Part shown: positions 1 through 9,312 of the stretch, piece after piece
Layout of the letters: each line of letters opens with the position of its first letter
Position numbering within the stretch: the stretch's first letter is position 1
Assembly: GCF_012726345.1 (NCBI RefSeq)
Contig: NZ_PTXN01000001.1
Span: 274,654-338,653, forward strand
Direction: 5' to 3'
Source of the DNA: Marinomonas sp. UCMA 3892
Lineage (GTDB): Bacteria; Pseudomonadota; Gammaproteobacteria; Pseudomonadales; Marinomonadaceae
DNA: 64,000 bases
The notes under the pieces: generated by a model
Seen by the model: the letters and a program-made list of their open reading frames with translations, nothing else
Databases searched by the model: none
Told to the model about the DNA's origin: nothing
Program-made: the position numbers and the translations under genes

Positions 1-2
1 GA

Positions 3-188
3 ACGGAATACTTAAAGGCGAGTATCCGAGCGAAAGTCGAGCACCCGTTTAGAATACTGAAATGCCAGTTTGGGTTCCGCAAAGTCGTCTACAAAGGCCT
101 GTCTAAAAATGACAACAAACTCGCCGTGCTGTTTGCACTTGGAAATTTGTTACGAGTAGATCAGATGATACGTTCTGCACGGGGTTAA
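3..188 (+). mobile_element. IS5-type transposase, C-terminal fragment
   Basis: Reading frame 3 is open from the window edge to a TAA at 186-188 and gives about 61 residues. They include the stretches [18 protein letters not shown] and [12 protein letters not shown], which are typical of the C-terminal end of IS5-family DDE transposases (the E of the DDE triad is in the KVEHPF block). The 5' part lies outside the window, so completeness cannot be judged. It sits directly upstream of a truncated response regulator, which suggests that IS insertion or an IS-adjacent deletion damaged that gene. Confidence 0.8.
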
Positions 189-204
189 TCCGTCCAAATA
201 ACGG

Positions 205-231
205 TTGTAAGGTGCTTGAAGTACCTTACAA
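205..231 (+). terminator. hairpin after transposase
   Basis: TTGTAAGGT at 205-213 and ACCTTACAA at 223-231 form a perfect 9-bp stem. It extends inward by G-T, C-G and T-A pairs to a 3-nt loop. It starts 17 bases after the transposase stop and has no T-run, so it is either a factor-dependent terminator or part of the IS end. Confidence 0.4.
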
Positions 232-253
232 GTGGGTTAAGTGGTGATTAAAT

Positions 254-820
254 GTCGCTTCTGAGGAAATACTGTCACAAGCTGAAAGTCAGCTAAAAAT
301 TGTCTTACTTGTTCGTATGTTCCCTAAAGAGCTGCAACCCGATCTGGTTCTGATGGATGTTTCTATGCCGATATTAAATGGACTAGAAGCCACTAAACGG
401 TTTAAAGCAGAGCAGCCCAATGTCAAAATTTTGATGCTTAGTATGCATAATGACAAAGAGTATATCTTGTCATTAATTCAGTCAGGTGCGAATGGCTATG
501 TATTAAAAGATGTGTCGTCAGAGGAATTGGTGCAAGCGATTAATACAGTCTGCCAAGGTGGCACGTATTTTAGCTCAGGAGCGTCTGATTCGCTGTTTTC
601 ATTGGCGGCTTCTCCTAAACAGTCTGATGACTTAACTAAACGAGAAGTGGCTGTGTTGAAAGCACTAGCGGCAGGGTTATCTAATAAAGAAATTGCTCAA
701 TTATTGAATATCAGTGTGAGAACTGTTGAAACACATCGACAAAATCTTAAAAACAAGTTGGATATTCATACATCTGCAGGCTTGATAAAATACGCTTTAG
801 CCAATCAGTTAATTGAATAA
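254..820 (+). pseudogene. truncated NarL/LuxR-type response regulator
   Basis: The first ATG of the frame is at 317 and gives 167 residues. They begin just before the phospho-acceptor Asp (LVLMDVSMP) and continue with the second half of a receiver domain and a LuxR-type HTH (LTKREVAVLKALAAGLSNKEIA, then VRTVETHRQNL). The first beta strand and the acidic Asp pair of a receiver are absent. Upstream in the same frame, without a standard start, lies KIVLLV, which resembles receiver beta strand 1. This suggests an internal deletion of roughly 40-45 codons between beta 1 and the Asp strand. The IS fragment lies immediately upstream. A shortened protein from ATG 317 could still carry the DNA-binding domain but could not be regulated normally. 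The frame opens after a TGA at 245-247. Confidence 0.65.
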
Positions 821-836
821 TCAGAGGAATAAGGCA

Positions 837-1685
837 ATGGATTTTCGTAAGTATCATGCGCTAGGTAATGTGTATTTAGTCGTGTCGCCAGATGAGTTTC
901 CTGATGAGCCTGCCGCCTTGATCATTAAAAACATTTGCCATAAACATTATGGCGTGGCGTCAGATGGTGTGTTGATTGGTCCATTTTCTTCTAATGTCGC
1001 TGACTTTGGTTTACGTATATTTAATCCCGATGCCAGCGAAGCGGAGAAAAGCGGTAACGGCTTGCGGATATTTTGTCGTTCTCTATGGGATCAAGGTTTG
1101 GTGAAAGATAAACCTTTTACCATTGAAACCAAAGGTGGTGTGGTCAGGGCACAAGTGTCTGACAATGGACAGCGGGTGGATGTGGAAATGGGTAAGGTGT
1201 CTTTTCTTAGCCAAGACATTCCAGTTTGGGGTGAACCTCGCGAAGTCTTGTTAGAAAATCTTAATGTAATGAGCCTGAATCATATTTACAGCGCTGTCAC
1301 TATTGGCAATCCTCATTGCGTGATTTTGGCCGAGTCGCCAACCGAAATCATGGCAAAAGAATTTGGCCCCTTGATTGAAACACATCCCAACTTTCCTAAT
1401 CGAACCAATGTGCAATTTATGCAAGTTATTGATCGTAATCATATTGTGATCGAAATCTGGGAGCGAGGAGCAGGTTATACCTTAGCATCTGGCAGTAGCA
1501 GTTGCGCCGCTGCCGCAGTGGCGTATAAGTTAGGTTTATGTGACTCGTCTATCAAGGTGATGATGCCAGGTGGTCAGATTGATATTGAAATCAGCGAGGA
1601 TTTTCGTGTCAGCATGAGCGGCGGTGTCACATCCGTTTGTCACGGCAGCATCTCTACAGAATGCCTGTCTCAGATATTCCACTAG
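837..1685 (+). CDS. DapF-fold epimerase-like protein with both catalytic Cys replaced by Ser
   Basis: The 282-residue protein has the diaminopimelate epimerase layout: N-terminal FRKYHALGN, NPDASEAEKSGNGLR, IGNPH at 157-160, NRTNVQF and ERGAGYTLASGS. In DapF the two acid/base cysteines lie in the (M)CGNG and ACGSG motifs. Here these positions are Ser72 and Ser218, and the Glu of ERGAGET is Tyr214. The fold and both active-site loops are kept, so a different reaction (another racemase, dehydratase or isomerase, as seen among proline-racemase relatives) or a non-catalytic role is likelier than DAP epimerisation. ATG 837 is chosen over ATG 813 because AGAGGAATAAGG precedes it and the protein then starts as DapF does. 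It lies 17 bases after the response-regulator stop. Confidence 0.8.
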   Translation: MDFRKYHALGNVYLVVSPDEFPDEPAALIIKNICHKHYGVASDGVLIGPFSSNVADFGLRIFNPDASEAEKSGNGLRIFCRSLWDQGLVKDKPFTIETKGGVVRAQVSDNGQRVDVEMGKVSFLSQDIPVWGEPREVLLENLNVMSLNHIYSAVTIGNPHCVILAESPTEIMAKEFGPLIETHPNFPNRTNVQFMQVIDRNHIVIEIWERGAGYTLASGSSSCAAAAVAYKLGLCDSSIKVMMPGGQIDIEISEDFRVSMSGGVTSVCHGSISTECLSQIFH

Positions 1686-1794
1686 AATCTAAGCCATTAG
1701 ATTGAGAGCCTTTCACGTCATAACAGAGTAGAGTGGGGGCTTGCGGCAAGACCTGTCGCGGGCTTTTTAGCCTTTTGAGCATATGGGGTTCACT

Positions 1795-2601
1795 ATGCGC
1801 GTTCTACTTTTTCCAGCCAGTGTGTTGTATATACTGCTGTCATCTCTTTTTTCCCCTCTTTATGCGGCGGATGATTGGTATCGCCCACCGGTTTCTGTGA
1901 CTTGGCAGTGGCAACTTGATGGTGTTGTTAATGAAGATTACGACGTAGATTTATATGACATTGATTTGTTTGATTCGCCTGTTGAGCTGATTCAACGTCT
2001 ACAAGCGTCCGGTAAAAAAGTCATTTGTTATTTTTCAGCGGGTTCATACGAAGATTGGCGGCCTGACGCAGCCAATTTTGCTGCCAAAGATTTGGGGAAA
2101 ACCTTGAGTGGTTGGGACAATGAGCGCTGGTTAGATATTCGTTCTAGCCAAGTGCGTGATGTCATGATTCGTCGTCTTGATCTAGCCGTCTCAAAAGGAT
2201 GTGATGGGGTCGAGCCAGATAACGTCGACAGTTACCGAACTAATACCGGTTTTTCATTCCGAGCCAATGATCAATTAGATTACAATCGCTTTTTAGCCGC
2301 GCAAGCCCACGCTAGAGGTTTGGCGATAGGTTTGAAAAACGATCCTGATCAGGCACGGGCACTGAGCAGTGACTTTGATTTTGCCATTACAGAGCAATGC
2401 TTTGAATATTCCGAATGCCGTTCATATTCAAGTTTTATTAAAGCCGGTAAGCCTGTATTGAATGCGGAATATCGTCGCATTTATGTGGATGATGAATCAG
2501 AGCGTAATAGCGTGTGCAAACAATCAGAACGCTTACAGTTCAGTACCTTGGTGCTGCCTAAAGCGCTGGATGACAAGTTTCGTATGAGCTGTTTACCGTA
2601 A
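1795..2601 (+). CDS. secreted GH114-family (endo-alpha-1,4-polygalactosaminidase-like) protein
   Basis: A clear signal peptide ends near LYAAD. The mature part has the GH114 (TIM-barrel) hallmarks: TWQWQL, KVICYFSAGSYEDWRPD, WLDIRS, CDGVEPDNVDSY, GLAIGLKND and the late NAEYR. Family members are proposed to cut galactosamine-containing polysaccharides outside the cytoplasm; the substrate here is unknown. ATG 1795 is preferred because GGGG stands six bases ahead and the signal peptide then starts MRVLLF. ATG 1783 in the same frame would add four residues. It appears monocistronic, with 109 bases to the previous stop and 137 to the next start. Confidence 0.85.
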   Translation: MRVLLFPASVLYILLSSLFSPLYAADDWYRPPVSVTWQWQLDGVVNEDYDVDLYDIDLFDSPVELIQRLQASGKKVICYFSAGSYEDWRPDAANFAAKDLGKTLSGWDNERWLDIRSSQVRDVMIRRLDLAVSKGCDGVEPDNVDSYRTNTGFSFRANDQLDYNRFLAAQAHARGLAIGLKNDPDQARALSSDFDFAITEQCFEYSECRSYSSFIKAGKPVLNAEYRRIYVDDESERNSVCKQSERLQFSTLVLPKALDDKFRMSCLP

Positions 2602-2738
2602 AAGCTTTGAGCCGTACCTGTATTGTTTGCACTATTGAACAAAATTGACCTTTTAAGAATTGTGTACCTTTCGCATGTTTTTAGCGGGAAGAGCAGAGTA
2701 TGATTTTGCTAAATAATTTTACCTAAACAGGATTCTTT

Positions 2739-3035
2739 ATGATTCGTCATGTGTTGTTTATTCAATATAAAGCGCAAGCCAGCGAAGCGGATATTGGCAC
2801 GTCTTTGGCTAACTTCGAAAAAATTAAGAGCAAAATCGATGGCATTGAGTCTGTTGAATGGGGGCTAAATAATAGTCCAGAAGGGCGCAATAAAGAGTAT
2901 ACCCATTGTGTGTTTATGACCTTTGTGGACGAAGCTGCACGTGATGCCTACATTCCTCACCCAGAACACGAAGTATTAAAAGCACAACTAGGGCCGATCT
3001 TAGAAGACATTATTGTTTTCGATTACGCGTTATAA
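2739..3035 (+). CDS. Dabb (stress-responsive A/B barrel) family protein
   Basis: This 98-residue protein matches the dimeric alpha/beta-barrel Dabb domain (PF07876) over its full length: MIRHVLFIQYK, the central VEWGLNNSPEGRNKEYTH, and YIPHPEHEVL followed by the closing IVFDYAL strand. The histidine-rich HPEHE segment is typical of the fold. Members bind or transform small molecules but have no common reaction, so no function is assigned. It is followed by a strong terminator and stands alone. Confidence 0.85.
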   Translation: MIRHVLFIQYKAQASEADIGTSLANFEKIKSKIDGIESVEWGLNNSPEGRNKEYTHCVFMTFVDEAARDAYIPHPEHEVLKAQLGPILEDIIVFDYAL

Positions 3036-3065
3036 CGCCTTAGTTTTACTGGCGATAAAACAGAA

Positions 3066-3099
3066 AAACCGCCTCAAGTAACCTTGAGACGGTTTTTTT
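3066..3099. terminator. bidirectional intrinsic terminator
   Basis: An inverted repeat AAACCGCCTCAAG / CTTGAGACGGTTT with one mismatch and a 4-nt loop is flanked by A-rich and T-rich runs. It can end both the Dabb gene (plus) and the DJ-1 gene (minus). Confidence 0.85.
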
Positions 3100-3126
3100 A
3101 TACTTTCACCAACTGGCTAGTAGGGC

Positions 3127-3816
3127 TTATTTATTTAAGTGAGCCAATAGTTTTTCCGCAACCAATTCTGAGCTGGCAGGGTTTTGACCTGTGATCATCA
3201 AACCGTCTTGAACGGCAAATGGTGTCCAGTCTGCTGTGTTTTTGTAATCTGCACCGCGTTTTTTCATTTCATCTTCTAACAAGAAAGGCACAACTTCTGT
3301 TAATTGAACCGCTGCTTCTTCGCTGTTAGTGAAGCCTGTCACGGTTTTACCCTTGATGAAGTACTCTCCGTCGGTGTCTTTGATGTTCAAGAACGCGCTT
3401 GGTGCGTGGCAAACAGAAGAGATTGGCTTATTCGCTGCGATGAAGCTTTCGATCAAGGCAATGGATTCTTCGTTTTCAGTTAGATCCCAAAGTGGACCGT
3501 GGCCGCCTGGATAGAAGATAGCGTCGAAATCGTCTTGTTTCACATCGCTAAGCTTTTGCGTGTTAGCAATAACATCTTGTGCTGCTTGATCTTTGTAGAA
3601 GCGTTCAGTTGCTTCGGTTTGCGCATCTGGCGCAGTGCTGTTTGGATCGATTGGCGCTTGTCCGCCTTTTGGTGTAACCACGGTTACTTCTGCGCCAGCA
3701 TCAAGGAAAGCATAATAAGGTGCGGCGAATTCTTCTACCCAAAAACCTGTTTTGTGACCTGTATCGCCTAAATCTGAATGCGATGTTAGAACGACTAGAA
3801 TTTTTTTGCTGCTCAT
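3127..3816 (-). CDS. DJ-1/PfpI (Hsp31-like) class I glutamine amidotransferase-fold protein
   Basis: This 229-residue protein has the DJ-1 superfamily elbow SSVCHAPS with nucleophile Cys136-His137, the acidic VEE near residues 28-29, and FYPGGHGPLWD before it. The length and the N-terminal HKTGFWVEEFAAPY match the Hsp31-like branch, which has glyoxalase III or deglycase-type activity on reactive carbonyls. The function is inferred from the family. It is divergent from a LysR regulator 159 bases away, a common pairing in which the regulator controls the enzyme. Confidence 0.85.
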   Translation of the reverse strand: MSSKKILVVLTSHSDLGDTGHKTGFWVEEFAAPYYAFLDAGAEVTVVTPKGGQAPIDPNSTAPDAQTEATERFYKDQAAQDVIANTQKLSDVKQDDFDAIFYPGGHGPLWDLTENEESIALIESFIAANKPISSVCHAPSAFLNIKDTDGEYFIKGKTVTGFTNSEEAAVQLTEVVPFLLEDEMKKRGADYKNTADWTPFAVQDGLMITGQNPASSELVAEKLLAHLNK

Positions 3817-3902
3817 AAGAGGCTCCTAAATGTTTGAATGAGTTGTGTTATTAACTTGTGATTAGTCTATCTAATTAATCGAATGAGCATAATGGGGTGA
3901 AT

Positions 3903-3921
3903 TTTGACTTCATTAGTCAAA
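3903..3921. promoter_or_regulatory. LysR-type operator in DJ-1/lysR divergent region
   Basis: TTTGACT-TCATT-AGTCAAA is a perfect 7-bp dyad with a 5-base spacer and fits the T-N11-A pattern of LysR-family sites. It is centred between the two divergent start codons. Confidence 0.55.
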
Positions 3922-3975
3922 TAATTGATACAATAAAAATCTATTCTTATTTACCTTTAGAAAAGAGTCGTCACT

Positions 3976-4869
3976 ATGGAAGTCTCCTTTGAGCAGTTAA
4001 AAAGTATGGTGGTGTTTGCCCAAGTGGTGGAGCAAGGCAGTTTGACCGCGGCAGCTAAATTCATGGGGATTTCCCGTGGTGTGGTGAGTTATCACCTGAA
4101 AAAGTTAGAAGAGCAGCTTGGCGTAAAACTACTGAATCGTACTACTCGTTCTTTGTCATTGACTGAAACAGGCGAAGCCTATTATCAGCGTTGCCGAGCC
4201 ATTGCTTTTCAAGCTCATGAAGCGAACCTACAGATAGAAAAAGCCAAGCAAGAGCCAGAAGGGAAATTGAAGATCTCTTGTCCGGTGAATTTGGGCTTGC
4301 AGGTGATTGTGCCGGCGCTGAATGAATTTCGAAGGCTTTATCCTTTAATCGAACTGAATGTTTCCCTAAGTGATGAAGTGGTCAATATCATCAAAGACGG
4401 TGTTGATCTCGCGATTCGTGGTGCGCCCTTATTAGACTCTGGGTTGCAAGCCAGTAAGCTAAAGACCTTCGAAACTTGTTTATGTGGCTCGCCAGAATAT
4501 TTTCGTCGTCGCGGCAGGCCAACTAAGCCCGAAGAACTTTATGACCATGATTGGGTGGTGTATACACCAGCGGCAAATACTGTGCATCTTAGCCAAGGTG
4601 ATAAGTCCTTTAGCTTGTCTGTTCATGGTGGTGTTAGTACCAACAACGCAGCAGCGAGGACGATCTTTTTAGAAGGCGGTAATGGTATAGGGCGCATTCC
4701 TATGTACGATGCGCTACCTCGTATCGCCAATGGCAGTTTAGAGCGAATTTTGTCGGATTATAAATGTACGGGAATTGATGTTTACGCGGTTTTTCCTCCA
4801 GGAACAGCGGAGTCTAAAAAGTTACGTTTATTGCTGGATTTTCTAAAAGCGTCTTTTGCTCGGTTTTGA
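3976..4869 (+). CDS. LysR-family transcriptional regulator
   Basis: The 297-residue protein has an N-terminal winged HTH (FEQLKSMVVFAQVVEQGSLTAAAK, then GISRGVVSYHLKKLEEQLG and LLNRTTRSLSLTETG) and a periplasmic-binding-protein-like effector domain from about residue 90. It most resembles the DhcR/AaeR-like subgroup, but the effector cannot be predicted. It is divergent from the DJ-1 gene with a dyad operator between them, so it probably regulates that gene and itself. Confidence 0.9.
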   Translation: MEVSFEQLKSMVVFAQVVEQGSLTAAAKFMGISRGVVSYHLKKLEEQLGVKLLNRTTRSLSLTETGEAYYQRCRAIAFQAHEANLQIEKAKQEPEGKLKISCPVNLGLQVIVPALNEFRRLYPLIELNVSLSDEVVNIIKDGVDLAIRGAPLLDSGLQASKLKTFETCLCGSPEYFRRRGRPTKPEELYDHDWVVYTPAANTVHLSQGDKSFSLSVHGGVSTNNAAARTIFLEGGNGIGRIPMYDALPRIANGSLERILSDYKCTGIDVYAVFPPGTAESKKLRLLLDFLKASFARF

Positions 4870-5041
4870 TGTGCGATGTTTTTCTGTAACAAACCTTGGT
4901 CCCCTTTGTTATTTCCTGTGACGTTTATTATGGAATTGTGCGAATCGAGGATCTTCTGTTTTTTATGAATTATCATATAGATAGATGGAATTATTTTAGT
5001 GTAAGTAAGGGATCGTTTTTTTTGAATGACAGGAGCCAATT

Positions 5042-6904
5042 GTGCTCATTAAACATAAATTAATTTTAAATACCGTATTATTGGTTGTGGCGCTTGTCGC
5101 CATGTTGGGGCTTTTTTATAGTACGCAGAGTAACCTTGAAAAGCTGAACTATGCCAAGAATCTTGTCGTACACCAACAAGTGAATATGCTGACCTTACGT
5201 CGTAATGAAAAAGATTTTCTAGCTCGTCTTGACCTTTCTTATGAAACAAAATTCAACGAGACAATGACTTCTCTTTTTGCGGATCAAACATTACTTGAAA
5301 ACGTGATGAGTGACTTTGCCATCGATACTGATACTTTGCTGGAGCTCACCGACGATTTTAAAGAATATCAGACAGATTTTACCTCTGTTGTAACGGCATC
5401 TAAAGTATTGGGCCTAACACCAGAGACAGGATTACAGGGGGAGCTTCGTGGAGCGGTTCATAATATTGAGAGTGAATTATCTGCTCTGAACCAAGATGCG
5501 TTACTTGTGACTATGTTGCAGCTTCGTCGACATGAAAAAGACTTTATGCTGCGTAGTAATCCTAAATATATTGCCTCTTTTAATAAAACCTTAGACCAGT
5601 TAGAAAGCAACTTACGCAGTGCTTCATTGCCAGCGGATAAGGTTCAGCTATTAGTGTCTCTTTCTGATCAATATCGAAAAGGTTTTAACCAATATGCGGA
5701 TGGAAAAAAAGCCTTAGGTTTGAGCAGTAAGGAAGGAAAACTACTGGCCATGCGTGAGTCTATCCATAAAACTGAAACCGCGCTCGATTCATTAGAAGCT
5801 CAGCTAACGTCGGTTATTCAAGCTAAAACATCTTTCGCCATGATGATGACAACTATTCTTTGTGGCGTCATCATTGTTGTTGGAGTATTTGTGGCATGGA
5901 TTATTAATCGTACGATCAATTCGGCATTGAATACTATCCAAACGACGATGCGAGACATTCAAACGACTCACAATATAGGTTTACGCGTCGATTTGCCGGC
6001 GAAAGATGAGATTGGTTTTGTGGCTTCCAGTATTAACGACATGTTGACGGATTTTAGTCGTGTCATTGCGAATGCAAATCTTACTGTACAAGAGATGAAT
6101 ACCACCACAATGCAGTTGTCGCAGAACGCAGCCAGAACCTCAGACGATGCACAGAAACAGCGAGCAGAGACCGATATGGTTGCTGTATCGGTCACTGAAA
6201 TGGTGGGCACAGTGGAAGATATTTCCCGTAGCATGGACATGGCTGCGGCGAAGGCTCATTCAACGCAAGAAAATGCACGACAAGGGCAGTCTAAAGTGAA
6301 CTCTGCGATTGATCGTATTCGCCAGCTTTCAGACAGACTTGAAGGCTCTGTCGAAACCGTCAGTGCATTAGCAAAAGAAAGCGAAAGCATTGGAACTGTT
6401 TTGAACGTTATCCAAGGTATTGCCGAACAGACTAATTTGCTGGCGCTTAATGCCGCGATTGAAGCCGCAAGAGCAGGTGAGCAAGGTCGAGGCTTTGCTG
6501 TTGTTGCTGATGAAGTACGTGCCTTAGCAAGTCGAACTCATTCCGCGACAGAAGAGATTTCTGACATCATTGTTACCTTGCAAGAGCGCACCAAGGGCAT
6601 TGTAGTTCTAATGGAAAATTGCCGTCAGGATGGTGTTCTAAGCCGCGATGAAGCGGCTACTACAGGAACTGTACTTGAGCAGATTATTCTTGATGTAGAA
6701 GAAATCTCGGCAATGGCGGGTTCTGTATCAACCGCGATTGAACAGCAGACTATCGCGGCAAACGAAATTAGTAAGAACGTCGACACAATACGTGAAATCA
6801 CCGAAGACACGTCAGAATCTGTGGCGTTGAACTCTAAGGCGAGTCAGGCTATTGCAGATCAAGCTGAATCGTTGAACCGTAGTATTTCGATTTTTAAAGT
6901 GTGA
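5042..6904 (+). CDS. methyl-accepting chemotaxis protein with HBM-type sensor domain
   Basis: This 620-residue chemoreceptor has TM1 at about 8-28, a long periplasmic helical region with two copies of an (L)RRxEKDFxxR motif ([11 protein letters not shown] and [11 protein letters not shown]) typical of the helical bimodular domain, TM2 near 265-288, HAMP, and a cytoplasmic signalling domain. The conserved tip is around [23 protein letters not shown] receptors often sense organic acids; the ligand here is unknown. The start is GTG at 5042, with AGGAG eight bases upstream. It is convergent with the next receptor. Confidence 0.9.
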   Translation: MLIKHKLILNTVLLVVALVAMLGLFYSTQSNLEKLNYAKNLVVHQQVNMLTLRRNEKDFLARLDLSYETKFNETMTSLFADQTLLENVMSDFAIDTDTLLELTDDFKEYQTDFTSVVTASKVLGLTPETGLQGELRGAVHNIESELSALNQDALLVTMLQLRRHEKDFMLRSNPKYIASFNKTLDQLESNLRSASLPADKVQLLVSLSDQYRKGFNQYADGKKALGLSSKEGKLLAMRESIHKTETALDSLEAQLTSVIQAKTSFAMMMTTILCGVIIVVGVFVAWIINRTINSALNTIQTTMRDIQTTHNIGLRVDLPAKDEIGFVASSINDMLTDFSRVIANANLTVQEMNTTTMQLSQNAARTSDDAQKQRAETDMVAVSVTEMVGTVEDISRSMDMAAAKAHSTQENARQGQSKVNSAIDRIRQLSDRLEGSVETVSALAKESESIGTVLNVIQGIAEQTNLLALNAAIEAARAGEQGRGFAVVADEVRALASRTHSATEEISDIIVTLQERTKGIVVLMENCRQDGVLSRDEAATTGTVLEQIILDVEEISAMAGSVSTAIEQQTIAANEISKNVDTIREITEDTSESVALNSKASQAIADQAESLNRSISIFKV

Positions 6905-6987
6905 TGTAGGTTGCGTTAAGGTAGAAATAGACGAAAAAATAACTAGAAGATTTAGATTAAAGTCTTTAGGTTAAGGAGCTTAGATAT

Positions 6988-7030
6988 AGCCAAACATTCA
7001 ACTAAAAGAGCTTGGTTAGAATGTTTGGCT
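6988..7030. terminator. inverted repeat between convergent chemoreceptor genes
   Basis: AGCCAAACATTC at 6988-6999 and GAATGTTTGGCT at 7019-7030 are perfect 12-bp complements with a 19-nt loop. Lying between two convergent stops, it likely ends transcription from both sides, although no T-run follows. Confidence 0.6.
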
Positions 7031-7039
7031 GATTGCATG

Positions 7040-8694
7040 TTAAATCGAGAATCTCTGTACGCTGATTATTAGGCTTTGTGCAATATCCTTAAGGTGATGG
7101 GCGGCAGTAGAAACCTCATTGACCGCTTCACTATTTGATTTATTAAGCTGAGCACTTTCCTCGACACTTTGTGCCACTTCGTTACTCGCTTTGCTCTGTT
7201 CTGCTAGTATCATGGTTATTTGGTCTAGCGAGTCTAGAACTTGTCTCGTGCCATTTTCTATTTCACGCATGGCAATGCCAGTAGCATCGACACCATCTAT
7301 GACAGGCTGCATTTGGCTTGCACTGTTTTCCATAACACCAATCGCAATTTTGGTATCTCTTTGGATCATGTTGATAGTGTCAGAAATCTCTGCGGTGGAT
7401 TTGCCGGTTTTTTCAGCAAGCGTTCGCACTTCATCAGCAACGACAGCGAAACCTCGTCCTGTTTCTCCTGCTCTCGCGGCCTCTATGGCAGCATTTAATG
7501 CGAGTAAATTGGTTTGATCTGCTATTTCTTGAATGACACCGATAACACTGTAGATTTTTTCCGATTGAGATCCCAGTTTGTGCATGGACTGAGTGGCTTC
7601 TTGAATGGATTGAGCAATGTTTTGATGTCGGTGATGTTTTTTTGCATCTGTATAGCACCACTTGATGAAGCATCACGAGCATTACTCGATAACTGATGAG
7701 CTTCATCTGCGCTGCCTGAGACTTGGCTGATACCGTAAGTGAGCTCTTCTACTGACGCGGCAATAGTAGCTGAAGTATCACTTTGTAGGGTGCTGCTAAC
7801 CGCAACCTGATGGGATGAAGCCGCTAATTGCTGAGATGAACTGACAAGGGAATGACTAGCATCTCGGATTTGTTCTATGACGCCCCTGAGGGCTATTTGC
7901 ATGGTGTGCATTTGAGCGAGCAAGCTAGTTTTATCGTCTGATTTTAGAGTGATTGCAGTGGTCAGATTACCTTCTGAAATACTTTTAACAATGCCTGCCG
8001 CATAGGCCGGATCGCCACCAAGCTGGCTCATTACATTACGATTAATCCAAAGTGCCATTACAATAATCAGTAAAACGATGGTAAAGCAAATGGCTAGTGA
8101 TTGGCTTAACGCGCTTTGGCTTGTCTCATCAAGAAAGCTTATTTGCTCTGTAATTAAGGTGCCGTATTCTTTTTCGGATGTTTCTACAAGTGTATCCATG
8201 GCTGCTAAAGCTGGGCGATCAATTCCTTTCACCATTAAGTCTATTTTTTGACCAGAATTACTATCTTTTGTATCGAATTTATCTAATGCCGATTGATATC
8301 TATCACTCAGTTGATTGTGAAGTAATGCCAATTCATCGATCTTTTCTGATCCTATATTAAGTTCCTTCATTAATGCTTTGGCCTCAACCAGATCTTCATG
8401 AACTGCTTCGCGATGTTGTTTGAATTCTGCGTTATATTTCGTATAGTTTTGCGGGTCGTTTCCTCTAATTAAAGCATCTTTAAAGGCTTTTACTTGCAAA
8501 AGTAAGTTCATTTTTGCATTTTCAATCGCAAGTAGGTTCTTGCTTTTAAGCTGAATTGTCTCAAGGTTGTTGTGGGTGGTTTTACTACTAGAGGAAATAG
8601 TTAATACTCCGTTTACTCCTATCGAGGCAGCTCCAAGGATAGCAATAATAGCAAAAAGCCAAAGTCGGTTAGCGGTCGTTAGATTTGTGCGCAT
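7040..8694 (-). pseudogene. methyl-accepting chemotaxis protein, single-base frameshift
   Basis: Two overlapping frames together make one receptor. From 8694 the first frame encodes TM1, a four-helix-bundle sensor, TM2 near residue 200, HAMP and the start of the signalling domain. It then leaves the family pattern after NITDIKT. The second frame, ending at 7040, resumes with [12 protein letters not shown] and the tip [20 protein letters not shown]. Adding one A to the minus-strand A4 run at 7620-7623 (TTTT on plus) restores NITDIKNIAQSI and a 551-residue protein. This is either a recent inactivating mutation or a homopolymer sequencing error. Confidence 0.8.
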
Positions 8695-8922
8695 GGAGTT
8701 ACATCCTTATGTTTGAGTTGTGTTCTTATTATGTCGATGCAAAATAAAAGTGTAGTTCAGGGATTTTTGTTTGTTTTGTTATTTGCTTTGAGTAATGTAC
8801 TTTGTCGTAAATAGATATTTTTATTTATAGGGTAAAGGCAGCATTACGCTGAAGAAGTAGATAGAGTATGTATACCAAGTGACTAATTCATGCTTTCGTG
8901 CGTGTTATACAGAGGGAATGTT

Positions 8923-9282
8923 ATGTTATATCGATTGTTGTTGTGTTTGCTTCTTGGAAGCTTTGTCTCGGTTTCTATGGCCGCCAATAATGTTTCAGAA
9001 GACCAGCAGAAGCTAACTCAAACTGTCTTTGAGTTAGAGCGAAGCGTGGCTATTTTGCAATTGTCCACTGCGTCTTTAGGTGATTACCAATCGCTTGCTA
9101 CAAAAATGGCCCACGTTAAATCATTAGAATATCGAGTGAATTTTCTTGGTAACTTAACCTTCCTGCTGTGCATGGCGTTAGTGGTCTTCTTTTTTAAACT
9201 GCGTAATCAGCAAAAGCGGTTGTTAGCGCTTGAAAGCCGAGAGGCTGAAAAAGTCAGTGAGCAGCAAAAGAAAGACGTTTAA
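8923..9282 (+). CDS. small two-TM membrane protein of unknown function
   Basis: From ATG 8923 the protein has 119 residues: an N-terminal signal or TM segment (LYRLLLCLLLGSFVSV), a mostly helical stretch at 25-70, a second TM segment (LTFLLCMALVVFFF) and a charged coiled-coil-like tail rich in Lys, Gln and Glu. ATG 8923 is chosen over ATG 8890 because AGAGGGA lies just upstream and the signal segment then starts at once. It is 30 bases from the isochorismatase-fold gene, so the two may be cotranscribed. I do not recognise the family. Confidence 0.65.
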   Translation: MLYRLLLCLLLGSFVSVSMAANNVSEDQQKLTQTVFELERSVAILQLSTASLGDYQSLATKMAHVKSLEYRVNFLGNLTFLLCMALVVFFFKLRNQQKRLLALESREAEKVSEQQKKDV

Positions 9283-9312
9283 ATACAAACACTAAAATCA
9301 AAGGGAAGGGTA

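Noticed and set aside
1730..1775. GC-rich stretch and T5 after the DapF-like gene as a terminator
   Set aside because: The arms do not pair well enough; only a 4-bp stem can be drawn.
4782..5039. 85-codon minus-strand ORF between LysR and the chemoreceptor
   Set aside because: Overlaps the lysR 3' end; composition and lack of ribosome site suggest chance.
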